The notes under the pieces were generated by a model. The model saw only the letters and a program-made list of their open reading frames with translations, was not told the DNA's origin and ran no database searches. Of a stretch of DNA of 64,000 bases, positions 50,606 through 59,525 are shown piece by piece. Every line of letters begins with the position of its first letter. Position 1 is the stretch's first letter. The position numbers were made by a program, and so were the translations under genes. The stretch covers positions 1,054,001-1,118,000 of the forward strand of contig OZ251464.1 of assembly GCA_965242595.1 (NCBI GenBank), in the 5' to 3' direction. This DNA comes from SP197 sp965242595. Lineage in GTDB: Bacteria; Pseudomonadota; Alphaproteobacteria; SP197.

Positions 50606-52777
50606 ATGGCCCGGAAAAAGCGCAAAACGATGGCGCGCGGGCGCCGCGAGCAGATGCGCCGCCCGCGCGGCGGCACCGGGCGCGGCGCGGGCGAACGCTG
50701 GCTGGCGCTCTGGGGCGCGGGCGCTCTGCGCTGGCTGGGGGGCAGCGGGCTTTCCCGCCTGCCGCTGCCCGATTTGCAGCCGCTGCGGGGGCGGAGGGAT
50801 GCGCTGGGGCTGGCGCTGCTGTTCGTGGCGGCGTTGGCGCTTTATGCCGCGTCCACGCCGCACACGGCGATGCTGGAAGACGACGGGCTGTTCATCACCA
50901 CCGCCGCCTATGCCGGCGTCGCCCATCCGCCCGGCTATCCGCTTTATGTCGTGCTGGGCTGGCTGTCGTCGCTGTTGCCGTTCGGCAGCGTTGCCTGGCG
51001 GGTCCACAGCCTCAGCGGGCTGATGGGGGCGCTAACCTGCGCCTGCATCGCCTGGATCGTGCTGCGCCGCACCGGCAACCTGCCGGCCGCCCTGCTGGCG
51101 GGGGCGGCCCTGGCGGTGTCGGAGCATGTCTGGTCCCAGGCCATCATCGCCGATGTCTATACCACCAACACGGCGGTGGTGTTCCTGACCCTGGCCCTGG
51201 CGCAGGAGGCGGCCTGCCGACGCAGCGGCAGGCTGTGGCTGGCGGCGGCGGCGGTCTATGGGCTTGGCATCGCCAATCACTATCCGCTGCTGATCCTGGC
51301 GAGCCCGCTGTTCCTGGCCTGGGCGGTGGCGGCAAAGCGGGATTTCTGGGGCAGGCTCCATTATCTGGTCCCGGCCGTGCTGCTGCCCGCCATCGTGCTT
51401 TATGGCTGGATGGTGTGGCGATCCCATCAGCCGCTGCCGGTGAACTTTCTGGGCTCGATCGATTCGCTGGGCGCCTTCCTGACCTTTGTGGACCGCAGCA
51501 TCTACGGACATATCGATACCAATGTGAACGCCGGCCCGATCGACAAGCTGCAATATGGCGGCCATTTCATCGCGCAGGCGCTGTTGCAGTTCGGCATCCT
51601 GGGCAGCCTGGTGGCGCTGTGGGGCGCCTTCGCTTCGTGGCGGAGCGGCTGGCGGTTCGGGCTTTCCTGCGAGGCGCTGGCCCTGATCGCCAGCAGCTTT
51701 CTGCTGATCGCCATGCTGGGCTTCAACTACGAGCCGCTGAGAATCTACACCTTCCGCCCCTATCCGCTGGTGGCCTACGGCATCCTGGCCCTGTGGCTGG
51801 GCTATGGCCTGGCCCTTCTGGCAGAGCGCCTGCGCCGGCACCCCCGCGGCGGGCGGCTGCTGCCGGCGCTGTGCGTCGCCTGCGCGCTGGCGGTGGCGGC
51901 GCTGGCGGCCTGGAACGGGCGCATCAACTACCGGCCCCATGACCGCTTTGCAGAGGAACAGGCGCGGGCGATGTTCGATATCGCCGCCCAGGACGGAACC
52001 TTCGTGCTTTATGCCGATCCGTTCGTGGGGCCGATGACCTATCTTCAGCTGATCGAGGGGTGGCGCCCGCAGCTGCGTCTGCTGGAATATCACGGCCTGG
52101 TGTTCGCCGACCGGGTGGTAGAGCCGCTTTCCACCACGCAGCAGAAAACCGACGGCTGGGCCAGGTTTCTCCAGCAGGAGCAGGGGCCGGTCTATTCGCT
52201 CTGGTATGGCCCGGCCTTTGCGGCGGCGGGGCTGGCGCATCTGGGCTTCTTCGTGCAGGTGCACGAAGCGGCCGGGGCGGGGCGGATCGAGATCAGGCCC
52301 AACGATGCGGCCAAGGCGTTTTTCAAGCGGCTGGTGACGATGGCAGAGCCGAAAGATCTGCCGTCTGCCGTCCATCGCAACGAGCTGATGAGGGCCTATG
52401 GCGAATATCTGGGCCTGGCGCAGGTGAACGAAGGTTCGGCGCTGGGCGCGCATGTCGCAGACGCCCTGCCGTTCGCAGAGCGCAATTACTGGCCGCTGAT
52501 GGGCATGGCCAAGGCGCTTTCCAGCCAGGAAGGCGCCCGTCCGTTGCGGCTGGCGGAGGACTATCTGGCCAAGGCCCGGCGGATCGCAAGCGACGACCGC
52601 GGCAAGGAACAGCGCGCGACAGAGCTGTTCGTGGCGGGGCAGATCGCGTGGCGCCAGGGCAGAATCGACCGGGCGCGGGAGCTGTTCCACCAATCCCTGG
52701 CCATCGACCGCAGCGCCGAAAACCCGGCGCGGGAGGCGGCGGCCCGGTTGGCCCAGCTGGCAGCCGGCGGCGGATAG
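50606..52777 (+). CDS. DUF2723 (TMEM260-like) GT-C membrane protein
   Basis: Protein of 723 residues. A very basic N-terminus is followed by the DUF2723 hallmark: acidic EDDGLFITTA at 91-100 and AHPPGYPLYVVLGWL at about 106-120. About ten helices extend to residue 440; the C-terminal 280 residues are soluble and end with TPR-like helices (ELFVAGQIAWRQGRIDRARE). Human TMEM260, of the same family, is an ER protein O-mannosyltransferase. The bacterial role is inferred as transfer of a lipid-linked sugar. A GTGAGG site precedes ATG 50606, and the GT22 gene follows by six bases. Confidence 0.85.
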   Translation: MARKKRKTMARGRREQMRRPRGGTGRGAGERWLALWGAGALRWLGGSGLSRLPLPDLQPLRGRRDALGLALLFVAALALYAASTPHTAMLEDDGLFITTAAYAGVAHPPGYPLYVVLGWLSSLLPFGSVAWRVHSLSGLMGALTCACIAWIVLRRTGNLPAALLAGAALAVSEHVWSQAIIADVYTTNTAVVFLTLALAQEAACRRSGRLWLAAAAVYGLGIANHYPLLILASPLFLAWAVAAKRDFWGRLHYLVPAVLLPAIVLYGWMVWRSHQPLPVNFLGSIDSLGAFLTFVDRSIYGHIDTNVNAGPIDKLQYGGHFIAQALLQFGILGSLVALWGAFASWRSGWRFGLSCEALALIASSFLLIAMLGFNYEPLRIYTFRPYPLVAYGILALWLGYGLALLAERLRRHPRGGRLLPALCVACALAVAALAAWNGRINYRPHDRFAEEQARAMFDIAAQDGTFVLYADPFVGPMTYLQLIEGWRPQLRLLEYHGLVFADRVVEPLSTTQQKTDGWARFLQQEQGPVYSLWYGPAFAAAGLAHLGFFVQVHEAAGAGRIEIRPNDAAKAFFKRLVTMAEPKDLPSAVHRNELMRAYGEYLGLAQVNEGSALGAHVADALPFAERNYWPLMGMAKALSSQEGARPLRLAEDYLAKARRIASDDRGKEQRATELFVAGQIAWRQGRIDRARELFHQSLAIDRSAENPAREAAARLAQLAAGGG

Positions 52778-52783
52778 CGAGGC

Positions 52784-54511
52784 ATGGCGGCAGCGAAGAC
52801 GAGGCGCAGACGGGGGCGCGGGCAACGGCACCCGGCGGCGGCGCGGCGCCGGCCCGGCGCGGGTGGCGGCGGGGCGCTGGCCGGCGCGGTCGCTATCCTG
52901 CTTCACCCCCGCCGCCCCGATGAGCACCCCGACGAGCCGGTATGGCGCTATCTGTGGCCGCTGCTGGGGCTGGCCTTCGCGGTGCGGGCGGCCATCGCCC
53001 TTTCGGGCGATTTCGCCATGCACCCCGACGAGATCATGCAGTATCTGGAACAGGCCCATCGCCTGGTGTTCGGCAACGGCATCGTCTTCTGGGAACAGTT
53101 CTACGGCGCCCGTTCATGGCTGGTGCCGGGCCTGGTGGCCGCCATATTGGCGCTGTTCGAGGCCCTGGGCCTGGGCGCGCCGGCCTGGTATGTCGATGGC
53201 GTCAAGCTGGCGTTCTGCGCCCTTTCGCTGGCGATCCCGGCCGGGATGTATGGTTTCGCGCGCTGGCATTTCGGCGAGGCGTCGGCGCGGGCGGCGCTGG
53301 TGGCCGGCGTGTTCTGGTACGAGCTGGCCGGTTTCGCTCACAAGCCGATGACCGAGTTCGTGGCCACCGGGCTGGCGCTGGCCTTGCTGGCGCTGTGCCT
53401 GCGCCCGGCGCCGCGGCGGGCGGTTTGGGCGGTGGCGGCGCTGGCGGTGGGGATCGCGGCGGTCAGGATGCACTATGCGCCGCTGGCGCTGGCGCTGCTG
53501 GGGCTGTTCTTCCTGCGCCTGGGCGGGGCGGAGGAGGCGGCGAAAGCGTGGTGGCAGGGCGCAAGGGCGCGGCTGGCGCTGGCGGCGGCGCTGTTCCTGG
53601 CGACGGTTGGCGCCTTCGACGCGCTCACCTGGGGCGGCGCGCCGTTTCATTCCTATCTGGCCAATCTGCGCTTCAATCTGGCGCTGGAAGAGGTGCGTTC
53701 CGGCTCCAGCCCGGCCTGGCAATATCTGTGGTGGCTGCTGCTTACCAGCGGTGGCCTGGCCGCGTTGTGCCTGGCGGCGGCGATGCGAGAGCTGCGCCGC
53801 TACGGGCTGCTGCTGGCGCTGATCGTTCTGGTGCTGCTGGTTCACTCGCTGGAGGCGCATAAGGAATACCGCTTCGTGTTCGTCACCATTCCGCTGTGGC
53901 TGCTGCTGGGCGCGGATGCGGTTGCGCGGCTGGCGGCAAAATGGCGCCGCGCGGCGGTGTTCGGGGCGGTGGGCGCCGCCTTCACCGCGGTATCCCTGGC
54001 TGGGCTGCTGAACGCCCTGCCCGGACAGGACGAGGCCTATCGGCTGGTGTTCGCGCCGCAGGAAACCCCGGTCCGCTTCGTTCGCGACCGGGATGGCAGC
54101 TTCGCCGCCTATCGCTATCTGGCCAAGGCCGAGGGCGTCGCCGCCCTGTGGCATATCGACCGTCCCTATCACAGCCTGCCCGGCTATTACTATCTGCACC
54201 GTTCCATCCCGCTTTACGACGCCATCGCCGGGCCTGCCGTGGTGGGCACGAATATGGCGGCGGTGCTGGCGGCGGTGAGCCATATCGTGACGTCGGATGC
54301 GGCGATATCGCTGCCCGGCTATGCGCTGGAGAGGGAGTTCGGCGCCGTGCGCGTCTTCCGGCGCCAGGACAACGCCGCCCCGGTGCGGTCCTGGCAGGGC
54401 TATGCGCCGACCGTGACCGGGGCCGGCATCGATCGCATCATGGCCCGGCTCTATCCCGACGCGCCGCCGCCGCCGGGCGATTTCAACATCCGCTTTGCCG
54501 CCCCGCCGTAG
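52784..54511 (+). CDS. GT22-family (PIG-B/Alg9/Alg12-like) mannosyltransferase-type membrane protein
   Basis: Polytopic GT-C protein of 575 residues. The first outer loop has HPDE at 80-83 followed by QYLEQAHRLVFG, and the later loop has HKEYRF at 359-364. This pair is the signature of GT22 enzymes that add mannose from dolichol-phosphate-mannose in N-glycan and GPI synthesis. About ten helices are predicted. Such motifs are far better known in eukaryotes. The gene closes the plus-strand island and overlaps the converging Dpm1-GtrA gene by 29 bases. Confidence 0.82.
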   Translation: MAAAKTRRRRGRGQRHPAAARRRPGAGGGGALAGAVAILLHPRRPDEHPDEPVWRYLWPLLGLAFAVRAAIALSGDFAMHPDEIMQYLEQAHRLVFGNGIVFWEQFYGARSWLVPGLVAAILALFEALGLGAPAWYVDGVKLAFCALSLAIPAGMYGFARWHFGEASARAALVAGVFWYELAGFAHKPMTEFVATGLALALLALCLRPAPRRAVWAVAALAVGIAAVRMHYAPLALALLGLFFLRLGGAEEAAKAWWQGARARLALAAALFLATVGAFDALTWGGAPFHSYLANLRFNLALEEVRSGSSPAWQYLWWLLLTSGGLAALCLAAAMRELRRYGLLLALIVLVLLVHSLEAHKEYRFVFVTIPLWLLLGADAVARLAAKWRRAAVFGAVGAAFTAVSLAGLLNALPGQDEAYRLVFAPQETPVRFVRDRDGSFAAYRYLAKAEGVAALWHIDRPYHSLPGYYYLHRSIPLYDAIAGPAVVGTNMAAVLAAVSHIVTSDAAISLPGYALEREFGAVRVFRRQDNAAPVRSWQGYAPTVTGAGIDRIMARLYPDAPPPPGDFNIRFAAPP

Positions 54512-55661
54512 CAGGCGGGCGGGTCCGTTCCCGCGCCTGCCTGCAAAGCGGCGGGGCGGCCTCGCGGAAGGTCCAGCGCGAGTTGACGAGATAGTTCAGC
54601 ACCGCGGCCGGCAGGATGCCGCAGGCTTGCAGCAGCACCGGCGAGGCATGGGGGAAGGGGACGGTGAGGGCGACGAAGGTGGCATAGCTGAGCGCCAGGG
54701 CGGCCAGGGCGGCGAGGTTGAAGACCAGGCCGCGCACCAGCTTGCGGCTGGTCATGACCCTTTCGGCGAAGGTCCAGGAGTTGTTGATCAGGAAGTTGGA
54801 GACGATCGAGAGCTCGATGGCGATGGGCGAGGCCAGGTATTTGTCCAGCCCGAAGCCGATCAGCAGCTGGAACGAACCCAGATTGACCAGCGCGCCGACC
54901 AGGCCGGTAAGGCCGTATTTGACCAGGGTGCGGTGGTTGGCCACATGCAGTCGCCCCATGCTGTAGAGGAATTCCACCATGCCGCTGGCGCCCAGCTTGG
55001 TGCGGCCGCGGTCGCGGTCGCGAAAATGGATCGGCTCTTCCACCACCCGGGCGCCGGAATGGAGCAGGCGATGGAGCAGCACCACCTGGAAGGCGTGGCC
55101 GCGCGCCCGGATCTCCCGGGGCCGGGCCGCCCGCAGCGCCTGCGCCCGGATGGCCTTGAAGCCGGCGGTGCAATCGCGGATGCCGCGCACGCCGGCGATG
55201 CGGCGCGCGAAACGGTTGCCCCAGCGCGATAGCGCGCGCCGCCCCGCGCTCCAGCGCGGATCCAGGCTGCCGCCGGGAACATAGCGGCTGCCGATGGCGA
55301 CATCGGCGCCCCGGTCGAGGCGGGCCAGCAGACGGCGGACATCGGCCGGATCGTGGGAAAAATCGGCGTCGATCTGCACCACCACGGCGGCGCCGATGAC
55401 ATCCAGGGCGTGCGCCATGCCCCGGACATAGGCCCGCCCCAGCCCGCGACGCGGACCTTCCAGCACCTGGACGCGGGGGTCGCCGGCGGCGAATTCCCGG
55501 GCCAGGCGGGCGGTGCCGTCCGGGCTGCGGTCGTCCACCACCAGGAAGGCGGTGTCGGCATCCGGGTAAAGGGCGGCGAGGCGTTGCAGCAGGGGCAGGA
55601 TGTTGGGGGCTTCGTTGTAGGTGGGGATGACGAAGCACAGGCCGGCGGGGTGCGATTTCAT
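54483..55661 (-). CDS. Dolichol-phosphate-mannose-synthase-like GT2 fused to a GtrA membrane domain
   Basis: Protein of 392 residues. The GT2 domain (1-235) starts FVIPTYNEAPNI, with VVDDRSPDGT and the metal-binding QIDADFSHDP, then IGSRYVPGG and KLGASGMVEFL, as in Dpm1. The C-terminal GtrA domain has four helices (TGLVGALVNLGSFQLLIG, NFLINNSWTFAERV) and is thought to assist flipping of the polyprenyl-phosphate sugar. The fusion would make and deliver the donor used by the GT-C enzymes encoded next to it. Its plus-strand neighbours converge on it. Confidence 0.9.
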   Translation of the reverse strand: MKSHPAGLCFVIPTYNEAPNILPLLQRLAALYPDADTAFLVVDDRSPDGTARLAREFAAGDPRVQVLEGPRRGLGRAYVRGMAHALDVIGAAVVVQIDADFSHDPADVRRLLARLDRGADVAIGSRYVPGGSLDPRWSAGRRALSRWGNRFARRIAGVRGIRDCTAGFKAIRAQALRAARPREIRARGHAFQVVLLHRLLHSGARVVEEPIHFRDRDRGRTKLGASGMVEFLYSMGRLHVANHRTLVKYGLTGLVGALVNLGSFQLLIGFGLDKYLASPIAIELSIVSNFLINNSWTFAERVMTSRKLVRGLVFNLAALAALALSYATFVALTVPFPHASPVLLQACGILPAAVLNYLVNSRWTFREAAPPLCRQARERTRPPATAGRQSGC

Positions 55662-55695
55662 ACCGGAATTCCTGAGATTCCTGGGGATTCCTGGG

Positions 55696-55781
55696 CAGCG
55701 ATCCCTGGCGACGCTGCTTCCCGGCGGCGGCGGATGGTAGGCGCGCCGGGCCGGCTTTCCAAGCGCGGGCGCCGGGCCGGG
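55696..55781. repeat. Direct repeat A flanking the glycosyltransferase pseudogene
   Basis: About 80 bases are shared with 56710-56789, including an identical 33-base core at 55732-55764. The second unit lies on the other side of the pseudogene, so the 1-kb segment between may have been inserted or the flank duplicated. Confidence 0.75.
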
Positions 55782-55822
55782 CCGGTTATGGCGCGGTTGC
55801 GGGCCGGTTATGGCGCGGTTGC
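55779..55822. repeat. 22-base tandem repeat, two perfect units
   Basis: A 22-base unit beginning GGGCCGGTTATGGCG occurs at 55779-55800 and again at 55801-55822 with no change. It lies just downstream of the glycosyltransferase pseudogene end. No function is proposed. Confidence 0.8.
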
Positions 55823-55829
55823 GCGGGGG

Positions 55830-56632
55830 TTATCGCCGTGGCCCGCCGGTCGCCCCCACCTGCCGGACCCGCCATTTTGCCATGAATCGGCGGCGGTCTT
55901 CCTCCCGTTCCCCGTTGCTCATGTTCGGGTGCGTGTAGCCGCCGGGGTCATGGGTGAAGGCCGCCCGATGGGTGGCGAACATCCGTACCCCCCCCCCCGC
56001 CGCTACGCATTGCATCCCGAAATCGAACAATTCGAACCAGAAATTGTATCGCGGATCGAAGTTCACATGTTCGAAAACCGCGCTCCGCGCCAGCATCTGC
56101 GCGTTCGTGGGATATCCGATGCGATCATGTCGAGACCGAGCCGGTCGAGATCCTGCGGCCATGCGAACGTCTTGTGCACGGTCACCTCCTCGCCGAGGCG
56201 GCCGAACACGATGTTCTGGGCCAGATCGCGCCATTTGCCGTCGTTCGCATTGCGTTGTGCGCCGAGGAGGATATCGATGTCGTCATGCAGCCTCATCAGG
56301 CGCATCATTTCCGCGATCGCGCCCTTTTCGGCATATTTGCTGTCGTCGCTGAAGAGCAGGAACTCCGTCTCCACCCGTCTGGCGAGCTGGTAGCGCGCTT
56401 CCCCCGGGCCGGTCAGACGGCCCGCCTCGACGATGGACAGGGTGGGGAACTCGGCGGCGAGTCGGGAGAGCTGCCGGCACGGATTCGGGGCGCTGTTCCA
56501 GACCAGCACCCGATCGACCAGGCCGTCCGCGAGGCAGGCCTGAACGCATGTGCGCAGCTTGGCCGGCCTGCCGCAGGTCGGGATCGCCGCCGTCACGCCC
56601 GGCTTGAAGCGCCTCCGCCGCAGGAACCTCAC
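55830..56632 (-). pseudogene. GT2-type glycosyltransferase gene broken by a frameshift
   Basis: From GTG 56632, behind a GGGGGA site, the frame reads MRFLRRRRFKPGVTAAIPTC and on through LVWNSAPNP and LLFSDDSKYAEKGAIAEMM, typical of a GT-A fold with an acidic metal motif. Near 56118-56128 the sense shifts by one base: the sequence continues GYPTNAQMLARSAVFEHVNF in another frame and ends at 55830. Together about 267 residues would be encoded. A run of about 10-11 C at 55987-55998 lies in the second part. Either the gene is dead or one base is missing in the assembly. It sits between the two flanking direct repeats. Confidence 0.7.
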
Positions 56633-56709
56633 GGCTTTCCCCCGAATATCTCGCAGCGTGGAGATGGTCCTTCTTCCCCGTCGAAACGCCGGCGCCCAGA
56701 GTCGATGGA

Positions 56710-56789
56710 CAGCGATGGGCGACGCTGCTCCCCGGCGGCGGATGGTAGGCGCGCCGGGCCGGCTTTCCAAGCCCGGGCGCCGGGCCGGG
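56710..56789. repeat. Direct repeat B flanking the glycosyltransferase pseudogene
   Basis: Second unit of the flanking repeat, with the identical 33-base core at 56740-56772. Unit B lacks three bases of a CGG run present in unit A. It lies just upstream of the aldehyde dehydrogenase promoter. Confidence 0.75.
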
Positions 56790-56791
56790 GG

Positions 56792-56820
56792 TTGCGGGCC
56801 GGGCGGGGGCTGGCTAGCCT
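56792..56820 (+). promoter_or_regulatory. Predicted promoter of the aldehyde dehydrogenase gene
   Basis: TTGCGG (56792-56797) and TAGCCT (56815-56820) are 17 bases apart and end 31 bases before ATG 56852. The same pair with the same spacing precedes the PhyH gene. Confidence 0.5.
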
Positions 56821-56851
56821 CGCCTTCCGGCCGCTGGGGAGAGAACCGACG

Positions 56852-58360
56852 ATGACCGTGAAGGACAGCTTCAAGGCGCTTTCGGGCAACATCTATATCG
56901 ATGGCGCCCTGCGCCGCAGCGGGTCGGGGGCGGGTTGCGATGCCGTCGATCCGGCCACCGAAGAGACCAACGGCACGCTGGCCTTCGCCCAGGCGGCAGA
57001 GGTGGACGAAGCGGTGGCCACAGCCCGGCGCGCCCAGAAGCAATGGCAGCGGATGAACGGCCTGAAGCGGGCCGAGGAGCTCCACGAGGTGGCGCGGCGA
57101 TTGCGCGCCGACACCCCCCGGCTGGCCGAGGCGCTGACCCGGGAAATGGGCAAGCCCTACAAGGAATCGGCCGACGAGGTAGAGTGGACCGCCACCGCCT
57201 TCGACTATTACGCCGAGACCGCCCGCCACGAAGCGGGCCGGGTGGTGGGGCCGGTGGTGGATGGCGATTTCCACGTCGTCACCAAGCATCCGCTGGGCGT
57301 GGTGGCCATCGTGCTGCCGTTCAATTTCCCCTATGTGCTGTTCGCCTGGGAGGCGGGCGCGGCCCTGGGCGCCGGCAACGCCGTCATCCTGAAGCCTTCC
57401 GAACTCACCAGCCTGTCCTCGCTGGCGATGATGTCCTGCTTCGACCACCTGCCCGCCGGCCTGGTGCAATGCCTGCCCGGCGCCGTGGAAACGGGCAGGG
57501 CGCTGGTGGGCCACGAAGGCGTGGACGGGGTTGCCTTCACCGGCTCCATCGCCGCCGGCCAGGCGGTGGCCAAGGCCTGCGCCCCCAGCTTCAAACGCTG
57601 CCTGATCGAGGCCAGCGGCAACGATCCCTTCCTGGCGATGCCTTCGGCCGATCTGGCGCTGGCGACCAGGGGGGCGGTGTTCGGGGCCTATCTCAATTGC
57701 GGCCAGGTATGCGCCGCGGCGGAACGGTTCTATGTCCACCAGGACATCCACGACGCCTTTGTCGAGGAGGCGGTGCGCCTGACCCGGCAGCTGCGCATCG
57801 GCAACGGCCTGGACAAGGTGGATATGGGGCCGATGGCGGCCAGGCGCGAGCGCGACCGCTACGAGGCCATGCTGGCCCGGGCCATCGACGAAGGGGCCAG
57901 GGTGGCCACCGGCGGCGCCCGCCCGGAGGGATTCAACCGCGGCTGGTTCTGCGATGCCACGGTGCTGGTGGATTGCGCGCCGGACATGGAGATCATGAAC
58001 AACGAGAGCTTCGGCCCGGTGATGCCGATCTGCCGCGTGGCCAGCTTCGACGAGGCGCTGCGCCATGCCAACGCTTCGCGCTATGGCCTGGGGTCGTTCG
58101 TCTTCACCAACGATCTGGCCGAAACCATGCGCGCCATCGACGAGATCGAGGCGGGGATGACCTGGATCAACGCCACCGCGCTGCTGGACAACGACGCCGG
58201 CCCCTTCGGCGGGCGCAAGATGTCGGGCACCGGGCGCCAGCTGGGCAGCGAGGGCATCGATCAGTTTCGCCACACCAAGCTGACCATGATCGACCACGAG
58301 AACAAGCCGGCCGATTTCTGGTGGTTCCCCTACAAGGACGCCGAGGCCTGGCCGGGCTGA
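56852..58360 (+). CDS. NAD-dependent aldehyde dehydrogenase
   Basis: ALDH-superfamily enzyme of 502 residues. The catalytic Glu lies in CLIEASGNDPF and the Cys in NCGQVCAAAERF. The cofactor segment LPFNFPYVLFAWE and the ESFGPVMP motif are present, and the C-terminus is ordinary. The Glu motif reads IEASG rather than the usual LELGG, a variant seen in some semialdehyde-type subgroups. The next gene encodes an agmatine deiminase, so an amine-derived aldehyde is a plausible substrate, but this is inference. Confidence 0.9.
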   Translation: MTVKDSFKALSGNIYIDGALRRSGSGAGCDAVDPATEETNGTLAFAQAAEVDEAVATARRAQKQWQRMNGLKRAEELHEVARRLRADTPRLAEALTREMGKPYKESADEVEWTATAFDYYAETARHEAGRVVGPVVDGDFHVVTKHPLGVVAIVLPFNFPYVLFAWEAGAALGAGNAVILKPSELTSLSSLAMMSCFDHLPAGLVQCLPGAVETGRALVGHEGVDGVAFTGSIAAGQAVAKACAPSFKRCLIEASGNDPFLAMPSADLALATRGAVFGAYLNCGQVCAAAERFYVHQDIHDAFVEEAVRLTRQLRIGNGLDKVDMGPMAARRERDRYEAMLARAIDEGARVATGGARPEGFNRGWFCDATVLVDCAPDMEIMNNESFGPVMPICRVASFDEALRHANASRYGLGSFVFTNDLAETMRAIDEIEAGMTWINATALLDNDAGPFGGRKMSGTGRQLGSEGIDQFRHTKLTMIDHENKPADFWWFPYKDAEAWPG

Positions 58361-58394
58361 GCGGCGGCGGGATGGCGCGCGCGGGGGCGGTGCC

Positions 58395-59510
58395 GTGTTG
58401 CGCCGGCGCGCCCCGCTGTGGTGGCTGGCCGGCGCGGCCGCAGCGATGGCGATGAGCGCCGCCGCCGCTGCGCCGGCCAAACGGGTGCCGGCCGAGTGGG
58501 AGCCGCAGGAAGCCATCTGGCTGCAATGGCCGGGGCCGTACGAGAAGGCCCACGAGGCGGCGTTCGCGGCGCTGGCGAACATCGTAGCCGGCTACCAGAC
58601 GCTGCATATTCTCTCTGCCTCGCCCGCCATCGAAGCCTCTGCCCGCGCCGCCATCGCCGAGGCGGGAGGCGATCCCGACCATCCCGCCATGCGCTGGCAC
58701 GCCATCGCCAGCGACAGCGCCTGGATGCGCGACAACGGCCCGGTCTATGTGATCGAGGACGGGCGCGTCAGGGTGCAGAACTGGCGTTTCGACGCCTGGG
58801 GCGGCGCCTTCGGGGCCGATATCCCCTATCGCCTGGACGACCGGGTGCCAGCCGAGGTCGCCCGGCTGGCGGGCCTGCCGCTGGACGAGATCGCCATCGT
58901 GCATGAGCGCGGCAATCTGGAGTTCAACGGTGCCGGCGCCCTGATCTTGAACTGGAGCGTGATCGGCGATCCCCGGCGCAACCCCGGCTATTCCCGCGAG
59001 CGGGCGGAGGCGGATCTGAAGCGCCATTTCGGCCTGGAGCAGGTGGTGTTCATCGAAGGCGTGCCGGAGGGCGACCGCACCAACGGCCATATCGACGGCA
59101 TCGCCCGCTTCATCGATCCGGAAACGGTGGTGGTGGCCGATTGCCGCGCCCAGGCGCAATGCCGGGGCGGTGCCAGCGACGCCGTCTTCGACGCCGCCGC
59201 CCGCACCATCGCCGCGGCCGGCTTCACGGTGATCCGCGATCCGGTTGCGGCCACGGTGCGCTATCGCGGCCGCAGCTACGACACCAATTATATGAACTGG
59301 CTGGTGGGCAACGGTTTCGTCATCGCCGTGGGCTTCGGTCACGAGGAGGCCGATGCCGCCGCCAGGGCGCGCATCGCCGGCTATTTCCCCGGGCGCGACA
59401 TCCATATCGTCGAAATGCTGAGCTCCTGGGCGGCGGGCGGCGGCGTTCACTGCCACACCAACGACCAGCCCGCCGCCCCAACCGCGCCCCCCACCGTCGC
59501 CGGCAACTGA
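58395..59510 (+). CDS. Exported agmatine deiminase-family protein
   Basis: Peptidyl-arginine-deiminase-like hydrolase of 371 residues. It begins at GTG 58395 with a signal peptide (MLRRRAPLWWLAG, then Ala-rich to about residue 26), so the enzyme is exported. Family motifs include WEPQEAIWLQWP, DSAWMRDNGPVY, HERGNLEFNGAGALI, TNGHIDGIARF and the catalytic Cys in GGVHCHTNDQP near the end. Agmatine deiminase makes N-carbamoylputrescine. Periplasmic members are known, so the local substrate might be external agmatine or a related guanidine. Confidence 0.88.
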   Translation: MLRRRAPLWWLAGAAAAMAMSAAAAAPAKRVPAEWEPQEAIWLQWPGPYEKAHEAAFAALANIVAGYQTLHILSASPAIEASARAAIAEAGGDPDHPAMRWHAIASDSAWMRDNGPVYVIEDGRVRVQNWRFDAWGGAFGADIPYRLDDRVPAEVARLAGLPLDEIAIVHERGNLEFNGAGALILNWSVIGDPRRNPGYSRERAEADLKRHFGLEQVVFIEGVPEGDRTNGHIDGIARFIDPETVVVADCRAQAQCRGGASDAVFDAAARTIAAAGFTVIRDPVAATVRYRGRSYDTNYMNWLVGNGFVIAVGFGHEEADAAARARIAGYFPGRDIHIVEMLSSWAAGGGVHCHTNDQPAAPTAPPTVAGN

Positions 59511-59525
59511 GGCTGCCGCCCTCCT

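Noticed and set aside
56063..58582. A long minus-strand frame under the aldehyde dehydrogenase
   Set aside because: It is antisense to a complete ALDH with all motifs. Only its last part, below 56632, corresponds to the glycosyltransferase remnant.
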